A stretch of 64,000 nucleotides of DNA, from the NCBI GenBank assembly GCA_023362775.1, contig JALMGJ010000006.1, forward strand, positions 6,519,001-6,583,000. Direction: 5' to 3'. A program made the translations under genes and the position numbers. How positions within the stretch are numbered: the first letter of the stretch is position 1; each line of letters begins with the position of its first letter. Origin of the DNA: Charina bottae (taxonomy: Eukaryota > Chordata > Lepidosauria > Squamata > Charinaidae). Below are positions 1 through 10,541 of the stretch, in pieces. The notes under the pieces are model-generated. The model saw nothing but the letters and a program-made list of their open reading frames with translations. It had not been told where the DNA came from and searched no databases.

Positions 1-578
1 TTGTACATGTGCAACCTCCACTTTTGTGGATGCAGAACGGCGGCTGCCATTATTGTACTTCTCTTTGCAATCTTGGATGTGGTAAATCGGGGCTCACTTA
101 ATCAGGGAAAGCTTGTAGAATGAAACTGAGCCTGTGAAAGAGGCTGTGTAACTGCAGTAATTAATGGCCATGATCTTCCAGCTCTAGACTGGGAGAGTAG
201 GAAGGAACTGTTGTATATATAATTTAATAATAATTAACAAGGGGATTAAGGATGAAATTTTAATTCTTGTATTTTCTACTTGTGCTTTAGAAGCAAGGAT
301 AATGGACTTTACGATAAAATCAGTATCTCTCAAATTGTAAAGACTCTGTCAGTATCACATATGAGGACTGCATTTATTCTGGAATCGTTTGTATAGATTC
401 TTTAAATTCCACCTGAATAAAACATATTCAAAGTTAAAGCAAAATTTATACTTCTTCCCTGTCAGAAATGACAAACTCACTCTACAAATGAGATAGAAAT
501 TGCATTAATAAAACAACAGCAGATATCTTGTTAAGAGGGCAGATTATTCTGGTTTTATGGAAGATCTATGAGTCTTCC
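1..578. other. TCAF upstream intron, no feature seen
   Basis: AT-rich sequence before the first recognisable TCAF exon. It is presumably intron, because the first exon seen begins in mid-protein. I see no coding exon, RNA gene or clear repeat here. Confidence 0.4.
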
Positions 579-811
579 GAGAGCCAGTTTGGTGTAGTGG
601 TTAAGGCACCGGGCTAGGAACCGGGAGACCATGAGTTCTAGTCCTGCCTTAGGCATGAAAGCCAGCTGGGTGACCTTGGGCCAGTCACTCTCTCTCAGCC
701 CTAGGAAGGAGGCAATGGCAAACCACTTCTGAAAATCTTGCCAAGAAAACTGCAGGGACTTGTCCAGGCAGTCTCCGAGAATCGGACACGATTGAATGGA
801 AATATACACAC
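579..811 (+). mobile_element. tRNA-derived SINE with Bov-B-like tail
   Basis: The 5' part resembles a tRNA gene with a B-box-like GTTCTAGTCC motif. The middle has the LINE-like GGCAATGGCAAACCACTTCT segment common in squamate SINEs. The 3' end has the Bov-B-type GAATCGGACACGATTGAATG. An 11-bp target-site duplication, ATGAGTCTTCC, lies at 568-578 and 812-822. The exact family name is uncertain. Confidence 0.75.
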
Positions 812-936
812 ATGAGTCTTCCATCCAATTCTGCCAAGGAAATTCTATTGGTCCAATATAGGGATCCCAGTCCATCATCTGAAGACAAGATTACCCATGG
901 AAAATATTATAATTTAACTCTGTTGTTTTTTTAAAG

Positions 937-1952
937 ACATGGATTAGACATTCAAAGGGATATACTGACTCTTCTGAAAGGAGTGGAGAAATTCAATATA
1001 AAGGGTGATGACCTCCAGGAGCCAATGCTTCCATCTCCATTGCTAATCCATGGAACTTTGGCATTTCCAGTCGGCATAAGTGATACCTACCATTCCTTCC
1101 TGGCAGCTGCATACTATGGTAGAGGACGCATTGTAATTGCCTCTCATGAAGGTTTCTTTAACATGCCATCAATGAAAAGTTTCCTCCTCAATGCGATCAT
1201 TTGGCTTTCAGCTGGAAAGGAAAGAAAGGTGGGTGTCGGAGACAACTTACAGGAACTTTACTCCATGTTAAACCAAGCAATGATCCCCTGTGAGCTAACC
1301 AACTTTAAGGAAGGCCTAGGCATATACTGTTGTACAGCCTACAATGCCAAAGAGAAGGAAAGCATCCATGAGTTTGTCTCCGAAGGAGGAGGACTCCTGA
1401 TTGGGGGTCAAGCTTGGTATTGGGCTTATGAAAATCCTAACTCCAGTGCTATTGCAGAATATCCAGGAAATAAGATCCTGAAGAAGTTTGGAATTGGGAT
1501 TGCTGGAAAATCTATTGAAATACCTGAGAACAGCCGCCCTGTGGGAGAGGCCAGCAAAGTGGCTTCCACTTATCACTTCCGGAAAGCACTCTTGCAGTTC
1601 AAGGAACATATTTGGAACAAGCAGATTCTACAACCACCATATTCCTTGTGGCTCCAAAAGTTGGCACAAGATGCTATGATATTCCTTGAGATCCCAGCTA
1701 TGAACTCCCGTCCTTTCTCTTCAGTTCATGATGACATTCTAGAGTTGGTTCACATTAAAGGGATTCCTGAGATCAGTGCACGCAACCCAATCCAAGCCAA
1801 TTCAGACCAAGCCATCTTACTTCAAATAGCTTCTGTGCTCTACAATGTTTTACCAGAGTTTAAAGATGTAGTACCCAGCCTGAACCCACATAATCCAAAC
1901 CCTTATCCTACAGCACCTCCTCAAACCATTCAAGTAAATGGAAGCAACCCAG
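937..1952 (+). CDS. TCAF: TCAF (TRPM8 channel-associated factor), large internal exon
   Basis: This exon encodes about 338 residues of the middle of a TCAF/FAM115 protein. In mammals these proteins bind the TRPM8 cold channel and affect its trafficking and gating. The translation contains family hallmarks: LLIHGTLAFPVG, YYGRGRIVIASHEGF, SFLLNAIIWLS, EGGGLLIGGQAWYWA and TYHFRKAL. The acceptor is a pyrimidine-rich tract ending in AG at 935-936. The donor GTAAG starts at 1953, and the exon ends in phase 1. The frame stays open upstream of the valine at 983, so 983 is not a start site; the true N-terminus lies before the window. Whether it is orthologous to mammalian TCAF1 or TCAF2, or is a reptile paralogue, cannot be decided here. 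Confidence 0.92.
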
Positions 1953-2413
1953 GTAAGAAATGTTCTTAATTCTGAATCGAGTGGTCGTTATTTCAGGGTA
2001 ATGACCTAGTGCAGGGCATTCCTTTTCATTAAGCAGAGTTGCTTAAGATGGGTGGCCATATAAATCTTTTAAGTAAATAAATAAATAAATATACAGTACT
2101 GTTTCAAATCTTCCAACACTAGGCTATGTTCATGTGGACTACAAGCATCTACGTTAACTGAGAAATGTTGTTTAATTGAAGGATAAAATGTAGGCTAAAC
2201 CTACAAGAAGATCCAAATGACCAACTTAGGCATGCCATTTTGCAGTTATAGTTGATTGAGGAGATGAAGGCATTCTTTAATTTTGATGACAGAAAGAGTG
2301 TTGAGTGTGTCCTTGACACAACTACTGGCATCAAATCCCAAGAATCCAGATGTTTTCAATAATCTTATGTATGTGAACATGACCCCCTGAAAGATTTTAT
2401 ACTTTGTTTTTAG
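1953..2413 (+). other. TCAF intron
   Basis: Intron with canonical GT at 1953 and AG at 2412-2413. It contains a short TAAA run near 2074-2092 and no other recognisable feature. Confidence 0.75.
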
Positions 2414-2508
2414 GAGATGAAGCTTGGAGAAGCACTGGGATGTACGCTCCCCCCGCAAAAACGGTCACTTTATTATTCCCACCCTCCACCCTCAGTGCAA
2501 AATTGCAG
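2414..2508 (+). CDS. TCAF: TCAF, 95-bp exon
   Basis: This short exon joins the neighbouring TCAF exons in frame. It starts in phase 1, completing the glycine codon begun at 1952, and ends in phase 0 at TTG CAG. The peptide reads GDEAWRSTGMYAPPAKTV followed by a TLLFPPSTLSAKLQ stretch. It matches the place in human TCAF where a W-S-T-G-x-Y motif precedes the LKIQIGCH segment. The acceptor is TTTTTAG and the donor is GTACAG. It was found by filling the gap between two larger exons, so support comes from frame continuity and this local similarity. Confidence 0.85.
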
Positions 2509-4299
2509 GTACAGTTAGTACATCTTATATTACACTCCATGATCTATGGGTAAGAGACACAACATGAACTATTAAAAATTGATGAGAGCAGATTTGCAAA
2601 TGAATACTGAGATTTTGTTGCATCTCAGAGAAAAGGGCAAGTGCAGGAAGAGAAAATCAGTATGGAATAGGATGGGTCAGATGAAAGATTTGGACTAGAG
2701 AACCCTGTGTTCAGATTTCTACTCCATCAAGAAATGTATGCAGGACTTGCAGGTTCAGGATGTTAGTTTCCCTTTCAGGTTGCAAGAGACAAATATAATC
2801 ATAGGTTGAGATCCCTGCAGCACCAAGACAGTCCATTCTCCTCTTTTAGATCCATAACTCCGACCCATCAACACGAGTGGGCAGAACAAAGATGGAAGCA
2901 GGAGAAAAGATCACTTGCTTCTGCCACCAGTAACTGGAGTTAGTTGCCCTGCAGTTCATTTGCATTTTGGCTGATGACCAGGTTCAGATTGTATTTGGCA
3001 GAAATTCTGCTCCTCCCATATACTCAGGCTCTTCTTATCAGTTAAATACAGCAAACTGGCTGTTTGGGTGTCTGAATGCCTCCATGACAGACAGAGAGAA
3101 AGACATGACCTCCTGTTGGTTGTCACTGACTGACTTCAGATAGTGCCAGTCCAGTATCTTGCAGTGTTGTGGCCTTGTCGCAGGTTCTTTTTTGAACCAC
3201 CAATAACCAAATTGACCCAGACTCAGTAGACACAGCTGGAAAATTGGACAGTTGGTTGCGTTTTTGTATCTCCCTTCAGTGGCTGGGGGAAGATTTTTAT
3301 TTTCCAAAAGGAAAGCTTGCAAAAATATATATAAACACTTTCAACTAAAGCAGAAATTCATCTCAATAATGAAACGATTTTCTATTTTAACTATTTTCCA
3401 TAGGCTCTTTATCGACACTACATTCTCTGAAGTCCAATTTCACTATATTTTCATGTATTTCTCTTCTTTATCTCCAATATATTTGTTTATTGCTGACTTC
3501 TCTATTTCTGTTGTCTTAATCCCTGTAATGTCACTCTCTGTAGTGCTGTGCTCCTTTTTGGACAGTTTGACCTGTCTGATCATTTTTTAGTTTCTGCTTC
3601 CTACTTTCTTCAGGTTTTGTCTTTTTCTTCACCTTTTCTTGATGGGGCTTCTGATTCTTCACCTCTTCCCAACCTTGGCTCCACCTGAGGGAAACTTTTC
3701 CTTCACACAGCTCTGAGGGAAGGAAAAATGCCTCTCTCTCCCCAGTTTCCTCAGCTGCTGCCTCCTTTCCTACTGCCTCCTCTCATCAGGGCTGCCTGTC
3801 TCTTAGTTTGCCTGTTTATTTGACTCCTGGGCTGTGGCTCTGTTTATTCAGCCTCTTCCTCATGAGGCCTGTGGCGGCAGAGCTCCAGGCAGCCATCTTG
3901 TCTTCCCTCCTTCTCGCCTCCTGCCAATGCTGTTGTTTGATTGGCCGCTGCTGTTTGATTGGCACCTGGGTTGTCCTGACAACGGGGAGGTCCAAGAAGG
4001 AGCACAGGTGCTTCTCACCTGCTCAGCAGGTGGTCCTTCCACAGGCCTTAAATAAATCAACTCTGCCCTCCATCCTAAAAGCCTTTAAACTCTTTCCCAA
4101 CGTTTTTCATTTCATATAGTATTAAATTACATTTAGTTTATATATAGTTTATAATTTATATACTACTTCTAAACAGAATCAAAGTGAGATTTCTATGCAT
4201 CTCAGAAGCTTGAAACACACTCCACATCATTTAATGTTACTATTAAGGCATTTCTCTTTATTGTAACTTGTTCGTTTTAATAGAGGTTGTTTTTCACAG
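2509..4299 (+). other. TCAF intron
   Basis: Intron of about 1.8 kb between the 95-bp exon and the IGCH exon. Open frames near 3250-3590 and 3800-4120 look accidental. The stretch around 3720-4030 looks like old dispersed repeat, but I could not name it. Confidence 0.6.
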
Positions 4300-4513
4300 G
4301 TACAGATTGGCTGCCACACCAATAATTTAATGGACCTTGGGGAATGGAAACGTCCTCCAGTGGTGACAAGGCGGTTTCAGGTGCAGAGTGAGAAGATGGA
4401 GATCTCCAGTTTGTGGGGTGGCCTCCTGTATGTCATTGTGCCAAAAAAGTCCTCACTGGGCTACACCTCAGTCACCATAGAAGGGGCCACCAGGGCGCCT
4501 TATTTCAAGCACG
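4300..4513 (+). CDS. TCAF: TCAF exon (IGCHTNNL / LWGGLLYVIVP region)
   Basis: The exon begins at GTACAGATTGGC after TTTTCACAG and is read in phase 0 as VQIGCHTNNLMDLGEW. It continues through the conserved core SSLWGGLLYVIVPKKSSLG and the peptide TIEGATRAPYFKHG. It ends in phase 1 before GTAACA at 4514. Human TCAF has LWGGLLYIIVP at the matching place, so the match is strong. This segment lies just N-terminal to the peptidase-M60-like domain. Confidence 0.92.
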
Positions 4514-4825
4514 GTAACACGACTCCCTCCTCATTTTATAAAGTTCAAAACTTTTCTTCTTTGTTGGTTTGCTCTGGATGTATCTGACCCCAGAGGCATT
4601 GGAGCTAGCAAACTCTCAGGAGTCCACCTCCATCTGGAAACCTAGCAGAAAAAACTGAAAACTCTTCAGTATTTCAGAGGAATATTATGAACTACGTATT
4701 TACAAGAAATAAGCTGCACCACTGCGGGCCTTCTGTCTAAATATCATCCTGAAATGATGGTGGAGTCAAGAAAGGCTCATACTTAAATCAGGAGACTACA
4801 GAATATAGTATGCAACGCCTTAGAG

Positions 4826-5193
4826 CAGGGTTTCTCAGCCAGGGTTCCGTGGCACCCTCGGGTTCTGCGAGAGGTCACTAGGGGTTCCCTGGGAGATCAT
4901 GATTTATTTAAAAAATTATTTCGAATTTGGGCAACTTCACATTAAAAAGGGGTAAATGTCATTCTTTATTTTTAGTTTAAGAACACGGTTAATGCATATA
5001 CATGGTTGGGGGAGATGGGCGGTAATACAAATGTAAACAATAAATAAAATAAACATGTACAGGTCTACAAATGAAATGAATGTAATAATTTTGTAACTTC
5101 TAGCCGATATTTGAGCCTCAATGTGCAGGGGTTCCCCAAGGCCTGAAAAATATTTCAAGGGTTCCTCCAGGGTTAAAAGGTTGAGAAAGGCTG
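4826..5193. mobile_element. hAT MITE (CAGGGTTTCTC termini)
   Basis: Non-autonomous hAT element inside a TCAF intron. The ends are inverted: CAGGGTTTCTCAGCC on the left and GGTTGAGAAAGGCTG on the right. It is flanked by a perfect 8-bp duplication, CCTTAGAG, at 4818-4825 and 5194-5201, the hAT hallmark. The interior is AT-rich and has no transposase. Confidence 0.85.
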
Positions 5194-5600
5194 CCTTAGA
5201 GGTTTAATTATTGTCATTTTATTTCCTTACGCAATCTGTGTTTTATTAAATCTCAGTGCTGTGCAATGAAATATTTGGAATAGTGAAATAAACTCATCCG
5301 GATATCTTGGAAAGCTTATTTAAAAATGTGTGGTTCCCCACAATCCTAAACGATTGCTTTCTCCATGCCAAAAATAAAGAGCTTTTCTCTTTATAAATAA
5401 ATAAGGATAAACAGATTTGCTAAATAAAGCCAATGGAGAGTGAGGGTTAAGTTTCTGTACCTCTTTGTCTTTTCTTAGAATGTACCATTGGGCCCACCCT
5501 TTAAAACGTCATGAAAAGGAAAGCATTTTCCTTTCTCCCACCAATCTTTGGTTTAAGAAAATACTATACCCAGGTGTTCTCTTTTTAAATGTTTCTTTAG

Positions 5601-5840
5601 GTGAAACCAGCATACAGGATTGGCATGAGACCATCTGCCACTACCCTGCCCCCTGGGCGGAACTTGAAACTGAGAATATCATCCTCACGCTGCCCTCAGA
5701 TGTTCTGCGGAAAAATGACAAGATTGAGTTCCTGCTCAAGACCTGGGACCAGATGATGAGGGCCATTGCCACATTAGCATCCATCCCTTTCCCTTTCCCC
5801 AGACCAGAGAGAATTGTGACAGATGTTGAGATATCAGCAG
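5601..5840 (+). CDS. TCAF: TCAF exon leading into the M60-like domain
   Basis: The exon starts after TTTCTTTAG and reads GETSIQDWHETICHYPAPWA, then ENIILTLPSDVLRKND, FLLKTWDQMMRAIATLA and RPERIVTDVEISAG. These match the segment just before the GWMHAGYP start of the M60-like domain in human TCAF. It begins and ends in phase 1. The downstream donor is GCAAGT, so the intron starts with GC rather than GT. The only frame-consistent join to the next exon uses this GC site. The 5' splice site of the previous exon is a normal GT. Confidence 0.92.
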
Positions 5841-5933
5841 GCAAGTATAAACTAGTTCACATCATACTCTGTAGAGGAAACCAATAAAATGTTATTGGTT
5901 TGCAAGCCAAAATGTGTTTTAACTATTGTACTA

Positions 5934-6187
5934 ATGCTGCAGTTTGCACAGTTCCCCAGGGCACCGCAGCCAACTCACAGGGGCACCATGGGATATTTTA
6001 CTACTTAATAAAGGGAACTATTAGGACCATTTCTTAAAATTTAGTAAAATATCTTCAGCCCCCCTGTGAGTTGGCTGTGGTGCCCTGGGTCGCCGCAGCG
6101 CACAGTTTGGGAACCACTGAGGACACCATGAAAAAATTACTGAGATACTAAGGGCATCGTGAACCAAGAACATTTGGGAACCTCTGT
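5934..6187. mobile_element. hAT-like MITE remnants, possibly two nested
   Basis: The segment CAGGGCACCGCAGCCAACTC is matched in inverted form near 6062-6092, and the right side has TTTGGGAACCACTG and TTTGGGAACCTCTG ends. Flanking octamers TACTAATG and TACTAAGG could be a degraded 8-bp duplication. The exact boundaries are uncertain. Confidence 0.45.
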
Positions 6188-6485
6188 ACTAAGGTATATT
6201 TTTGGATTACATGCTTATATTACCTTGAGTCCAGGAGGGAATTGTGGTTTCATGAGCATTTCCAGCTCCAAGTCATGACAATCTATGATTCACATGGGTT
6301 CCTGCTATGGAAGAGTGCCCCCAAATATTAATGCCATTTAACCAGGACTGATTTGGGGCAGAAATTTACTCCAAGGCTGAAACTATATTGTCTAGTCCAG
6401 TTCCATGGGCTCTTGTTCACCTTTCAAACCTAATACAGTTCAGGACACGGCAAACAAAGGATTTCATCTTCCCCCAAGATATATT

Positions 6486-6823
6486 AGGGGCGTGGTGGCT
6501 CAGCGGGTAAGACGCCAGGCTTGTTGATCGGAAGATTGCAAGTTCGGAGGTTCAAATCCCTAGCCCTGTGTGCAGAGTGAGCTCCTGCACTAGCTCCAGC
6601 TCTTGCCAACCTAGCAATTCGAAAGCATGCAAATGCAAGTAGATGAATAGGTACCACTTCGGTGGGTAGGTAACAGCGTTCCGCGCGTGTCATGCGGCCA
6701 CATGACCGTGGAAGCGTCTTCGGACAACGCTGGCTCTTTGGCTAACAAACGGAGATGAGCACCGGCCCCTAGAGTCGGACACGACTGCACAAATGTGCGG
6801 GGGGTACCTTTACCTTTACCTTA
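6486..6823 (+). mobile_element. tRNA-derived SINE (GGTGGCTCAGCGGG type)
   Basis: The tRNA-like head has GGTGGCTCAGCGGGTAAGAC (A box region) and GGTTCAAATCC (B box). The body includes ACCACTTCGGTGGGTAGGTA. The tail is Bov-B-like, GAGTCGGACACGACTGCAC, followed by repeated ACCTTT. An 11-bp duplication, CAAGATATATT, lies at 6475-6485 and 6824-6834. The same family occurs at 19747-20002 with 25402-25485, and at 37480-37806. I think it is related to the Sauria SINEs but the name is not certain. Confidence 0.88.
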
Positions 6824-6834
6824 CAAGATATATT

Positions 6835-8149
6835 CCCCCATCATTAAGATCATTTATTTATTCCTGTATATTTTTTTGAAGAATTTTGGAACTGGCCAAT
6901 TTGTGTAATCTTGATTTTGGGCAGTGTACATCAAATAAAAACTAAACAAATGAAAAAATGATTACAGGAAAAAAACCCATACAAAATCAAAAGAAATTAA
7001 ACTCATAGCCAACGTATCAATGCATTCCACCTCTTAGAAGACAGGCTCACCAATCTTCTTGGCCCAATGCATGGGGGAGAAAAACAGGATTTAATGCTTT
7101 CTGGAGGGTAACAGGGTCAGAGCTCCTTGAATCTCAGGGAGAGGGGGGCCATTTGAAAGGGCAAGGGACACTGAAGGCACTAGGTCCTATCAGATGACGT
7201 TGCGTCAAGGAGGGGGCCTGGTCCATGCCCATCCTGTGACAGCAAGTGGATGGGCAGAGAATTATGGAGACAGGCAGTCCCACAAAGAAACAGGAGCTCA
7301 CTTTGGGATTCTCAGGGATTTTTCTGTTGTAGGACTGACACTTGCAATCCCTTCCCAAGAGAGGTCCACTTTCTGTCCTTTAAATTAACCTTATAAGGTA
7401 AGTTTCCTCTGAGTAGGGGTCGACTCCTAGGTATCTCCATGGAGACATCCATGTTGTGTTCTTGGCAACAATACTGAAGTGGTTTGCTGCGGCTTTCTTC
7501 CAAAATATTTACTCAACTTTTCAGGCTAACCTACAGACCCAGATTTCCCATTAGCTTCCCATCGAAGTACCTACTGAGCCTGACCCAGCATTGCTGTGGT
7601 GTGACAATTTTCCTGTTTAGAAAGGGCTGGCCTTAGTAAAATCTTGCCAGCCTTGCTCCCTTTTGCAGGAGTTTGGTGTTAATACCTTAGATAAATACAG
7701 TCTATCCGTTGATTGTTGTGAGTGTTTATTTTATTATGCGGTGTATGTGTGATCTTGCATGCATGAGACTTGTCTTGGATTTTTCTGAAGGCAAGGTGAA
7801 CTATGAATAGATTAAATAAATAACAGAAGCATCTAGATTATATGTTCCAAGTAAGTTGCTTTGGCAACCTCTTTTTGCCAAGGGACATATTCCCCAGAAG
7901 TAATTTATTGGCAGGGGTGGAGTGGGGGGATATTTGGTGAGGTAGCAGCAAGCCAAAAGTAGAGTAGTTCCATCATTTCTCCTTCTCCTTCTCCTTTCTT
8001 TTATATAAGATAAAAATACCCTATAAAATACCCTATAAAAATAGGCCACATCAGTTAGTTCTGGGGCTAGAGTTTGCCCATCCAATCTCTAAGTTTTCAT
8101 TGATAATGAGGGATCTATCTAACTGTATCCATCCCAACTCTTTCCTTAG
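6835..8149 (+). other. Rest of TCAF GC-AG intron
   Basis: Remainder of the intron that opens at 5841 and ends with AG at 8148-8149. Positions 7420-7510 resemble the GACTCCTAG / GAAGTGGTTTGC portion of squamate SINE or LINE remnants. A TCC/TTC-rich stretch lies at 7979-8000. No exon was recognised. Confidence 0.5.
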
Positions 8150-8487
8150 GTTGGATGCACTCTGGCTACCCAGTCATGAGTAATGTGGGGGCATTGCCTG
8201 AGATCATAGATGTGCAAGCTTTCTATGCCAAAGGAACCTGGGGCCCAATCCACGAGTTGGGTCACAACCAGCAGGAAGATGGGTGGAATTTCCCACCCCA
8301 TACCACGGAAGCCACCTGCAATCTCTGGTCTGTTTATGTCAATGAGACCGTGCTGAGCATCTCCAGAGAAATAGCCCATCCAGAGCTTCTGCCGAATGCA
8401 AGGAAGAAGAGGATTGAGAACTACATTAAAAATGGAGCTAAACTGAAGGACTTCGAAGTGTTCACTGCATTGGAACCATATTTGCAG
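8150..8487 (+). CDS. TCAF: TCAF exon with M60-like HELGH motif
   Basis: This exon encodes the core of the C-terminal peptidase-M60-like domain. After GWMHSGYPVM and the GALPEIIDVQAF segment it has GPIHELGHNQQEDGWNFPP and then HTTEATCNLWSVYVNETVL. HELGH is a complete HExxH zinc-binding motif, with a candidate third ligand Glu 15 residues later. From memory, human TCAF1 and TCAF2 have HELGR here, so a zinc-ligand His is missing in those proteins. The exon starts in phase 1 and ends in phase 0 at the GTAAGA donor. Catalytic activity is an inference only. Confidence 0.95.
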
Positions 8488-8774
8488 GTAAGAGAGTAAG
8501 ATGTTAATGGGAGGTCACTGTTATTATACTTGGGATGAGCAGGGATGTCACACATACACCGCATAATAAAATCTTCCTCAAGAAGGAAAAAAAATCCTGT
8601 GAGTTGAGGTCAATTCCTGCAGTTGGTTGAACTTGTGAAAAGAATGTGTTTGTGACTTCTCTGTTTTTGGAGTTGTGGCCTGTGATCTAGACATTATAAG
8701 GTTACATAACGTAAAATAATGTAATAGCTCAGATATATATCATATACCAGTACGCTTACTGTTTTTTCCTTCAG
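8488..8774 (+). other. Last TCAF intron
   Basis: Short intron with GTAAGA at its 5' end and a pyrimidine tract TTTTTTCCTTCAG at its 3' end. No repeat or exon was seen. Confidence 0.85.
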
Positions 8775-9026
8775 CTGCAGGAAGCCTTTGGGTGGGAGCC
8801 TTACACCCGCATTTTAGCCCAATATCAAACCATGAACAACATCCCAGACAACAACAAATCCAAGATGAACCTGTGGGCAGAAACCTTCTCTCAGGAAGTC
8901 AAGAGAAATCTGGGCCCTTTCTTCAAAACCTGGGGGTGGCCCATTGAGGACAAGGTCTCCGAGAAGCTGGCCAGATCCTTCCCTCCATGGGCTGAGGATC
9001 CCATGATCCGGCATCGGACTCTCTGA
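8775..9026 (+). CDS. TCAF: TCAF terminal coding exon
   Basis: This is the last coding exon, 84 codons including the TGA at 9024-9026. It reads LQEAFGWEPYTRILAQYQ, then DNNKSKMNLWAETFSQEV, NLGPFFKTWGWPIEDKV and finally PWAEDPMIRHRTL. Human TCAF has closely similar LQEAFGWEPF, MNLWVKMFS and LAPFFEAWAWPI segments. The phase-0 junction with the previous exon is consistent. No stop or frameshift appears in any of the six exons, so the gene looks functional. Confidence 0.94.
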   Translation: MQEAFGWEPYTRILAQYQTMNNIPDNNKSKMNLWAETFSQEVKRNLGPFFKTWGWPIEDKVSEKLARSFPPWAEDPMIRHRTL

Positions 9027-9720
9027 AGGACCAGAAGCCAAGATCAGCCCCACCAGAGGACACTGGAACTGGGGAGACGTGTTGCTCCAAACTGAGACTG
9101 GTAAAATGAGTGAACTTGAGGAGCTTTCAGCTGCAGCAGGAAATCCTATTTACGGTAGTTGCTGCCTGTGGAGGATTTGAGCTCGACTCTTTGGAAAATA
9201 CCTCTCTCTGTATTGCCAGATACTTCGGACCTTAAGGTGGGAATCTTTATTCCTGCAACCTTTAGAGCTGAATACTTTAAGCCCAGATGAAAAAAGCTAA
9301 GCCACCTCATTTTAAACACTGATCCAATATGGGGAAAATGGGACCTGTCAACCCCTTGCTAGCAATATAAGGCACAAGTACAGAGGAATTCATCTTTTCA
9401 TTACACCCTCTAATGCTCTATTATCTTTAGCTCCCAAATTGGCATTTCCTATATTTTTCACAAAGAACTCTTTTTGATGATGCCACATATTTGAAATGAT
9501 GATGGTTAAGCTCTTTGCGGTTCTGAATCATAGAATTTTATTTTAAAAATATATCCGCTTGATGTTTCTCAGTGGCTTGTGCCCTCTGATTTATTTGATC
9601 TTTTCTGAATTGAGTGGATTCTGTATTCTATCATGTTACGGTACATCTTTTTTCCAGTTTCTGCTGTCACTTTATGACTGTATGAAGAATAAAATTCAAA
9701 ATGATTTCTTCTTTCTGTGT
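9027..9720 (+). other. Probable TCAF 3' untranslated region
   Basis: Unique-looking sequence follows the TCAF stop. An AATAAA poly(A) signal lies at 9688-9693 and is followed by T-rich and GT-containing sequence around 9705-9725. This would give a 3' UTR of about 0.7 kb. The cleavage site itself is inferred. Confidence 0.55.
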
Positions 9721-9794
9721 GTCTTTAGGAAACTTGGAAACCCTATTTTATAAAAGGTATAATTGTTCCAAAATGCCTCAGCAGGTGGCGGCCC

Positions 9795-9895
9795 TTGAAT
9801 GAACCTGTCTGGGGTCAGAAACTAAGCAAAGGTCAGGCCCCATTAGTACATGGATGGGAGACCACCAGCCAACCCCAGGGCTGTGCAAATCTAGC
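9795..9895 (+). repeat. 5S rRNA-derived sequence (SINE3-like or pseudogene)
   Basis: The segments AAACTAAGCAAAGGTCAGGC and TTAGTACATGGATGGGAGAC are the internal control and 3' region of vertebrate 5S rRNA with several changes. The 5' third is poorly preserved. This fits a 5S-headed SINE or a 5S retro-pseudogene rather than a working 5S gene. Confidence 0.7.
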
Positions 9896-10057
9896 CTATC
9901 AAATGGCCGACTCTGGAGCATCCACTTACAATACCTAACTATCTGTCTTTCTTTTATCTATTTCATTTTCTCTCACATTAGAATGATAAATCTAGTTATT
10001 ATTCTTTATTTATTAAATGTATGCATACTCTCAGACTGATTGGACCCTAGATCATTT

Positions 10058-10081
10058 GATTGATTGATTGATTGATTGATT

Positions 10082-10122
<41 letters not shown>
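10058..10122 (+). repeat. Compound (GATT)n-(GATA)n microsatellite
   Basis: About seven GATT units run directly into about ten GATA units. The right flank, GTCAGTGTTGACTCCTAG, is the start of a squamate SINE/LINE-type repeat, so the microsatellite probably grew from that repeat's tail. Confidence 0.95.
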
Positions 10123-10155
10123 GTCAGTGTTGACTCCTAGCAACATACTGTAGAT

Positions 10156-10533
10156 CAGGGCTTTCCAAAGTTTTCCCGCGGCGACACACCAACCGCCCTT
10201 GGTGTGTCGCCGCGGGAAAATCCGGAAGTCCCGCCGCCACGGCAGTGCGCAAAAACCCAGAAGCGCTGCTGCCGCTTTTGCTCTTTGCACGCCGCCGCGA
10301 CTGCGGCGCCTTCGGATTTTCATGTGTCGCCGCGGGAAAACCCGGTGCGGGCGGGGGCGTGCATGGTGGCGGCAGCGGCGGCAGCCTCCGCTAAAACGCG
10401 GAAGCACCGATGGCGCGCCGGTGCCGCCGCCGCCATGCACGCCCCCGCTGCCACTTCCGGGTTGTGTGGCGACACAGCCGACTGTGTGTGGGGACACACT
10501 TTTGTGTCGCGACACACAGTTTGGAAAGCTCTG
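10156..10533. mobile_element. CpG-rich hAT MITE, copy 1
   Basis: The ends are CAGGGCTTTCCAAAG and GTTTGGAAAGCTCTG in inverted orientation. It is flanked by a perfect 8-bp duplication, CTGTAGAT, at 10148-10155 and 10534-10541. The interior is very rich in CpG, with repeated GTGTCGCCGCGGGAAAA blocks and GCC/CGG runs. It has no transposase, and the open frames inside are by-products of composition. Confidence 0.92.
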
Positions 10534-10541
10534 CTGTAGAT

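Noticed and set aside
983..985. Translation start of TCAF at 983
   Set aside because: The codon is GTG in the middle of an exon; the frame stays open upstream to an acceptor at 936, and family alignment shows the exon is internal.
9795..9895. Functional 5S rRNA gene
   Set aside because: The 5' third is not conserved and several internal control bases differ; no terminator-flanked 5S unit is present.
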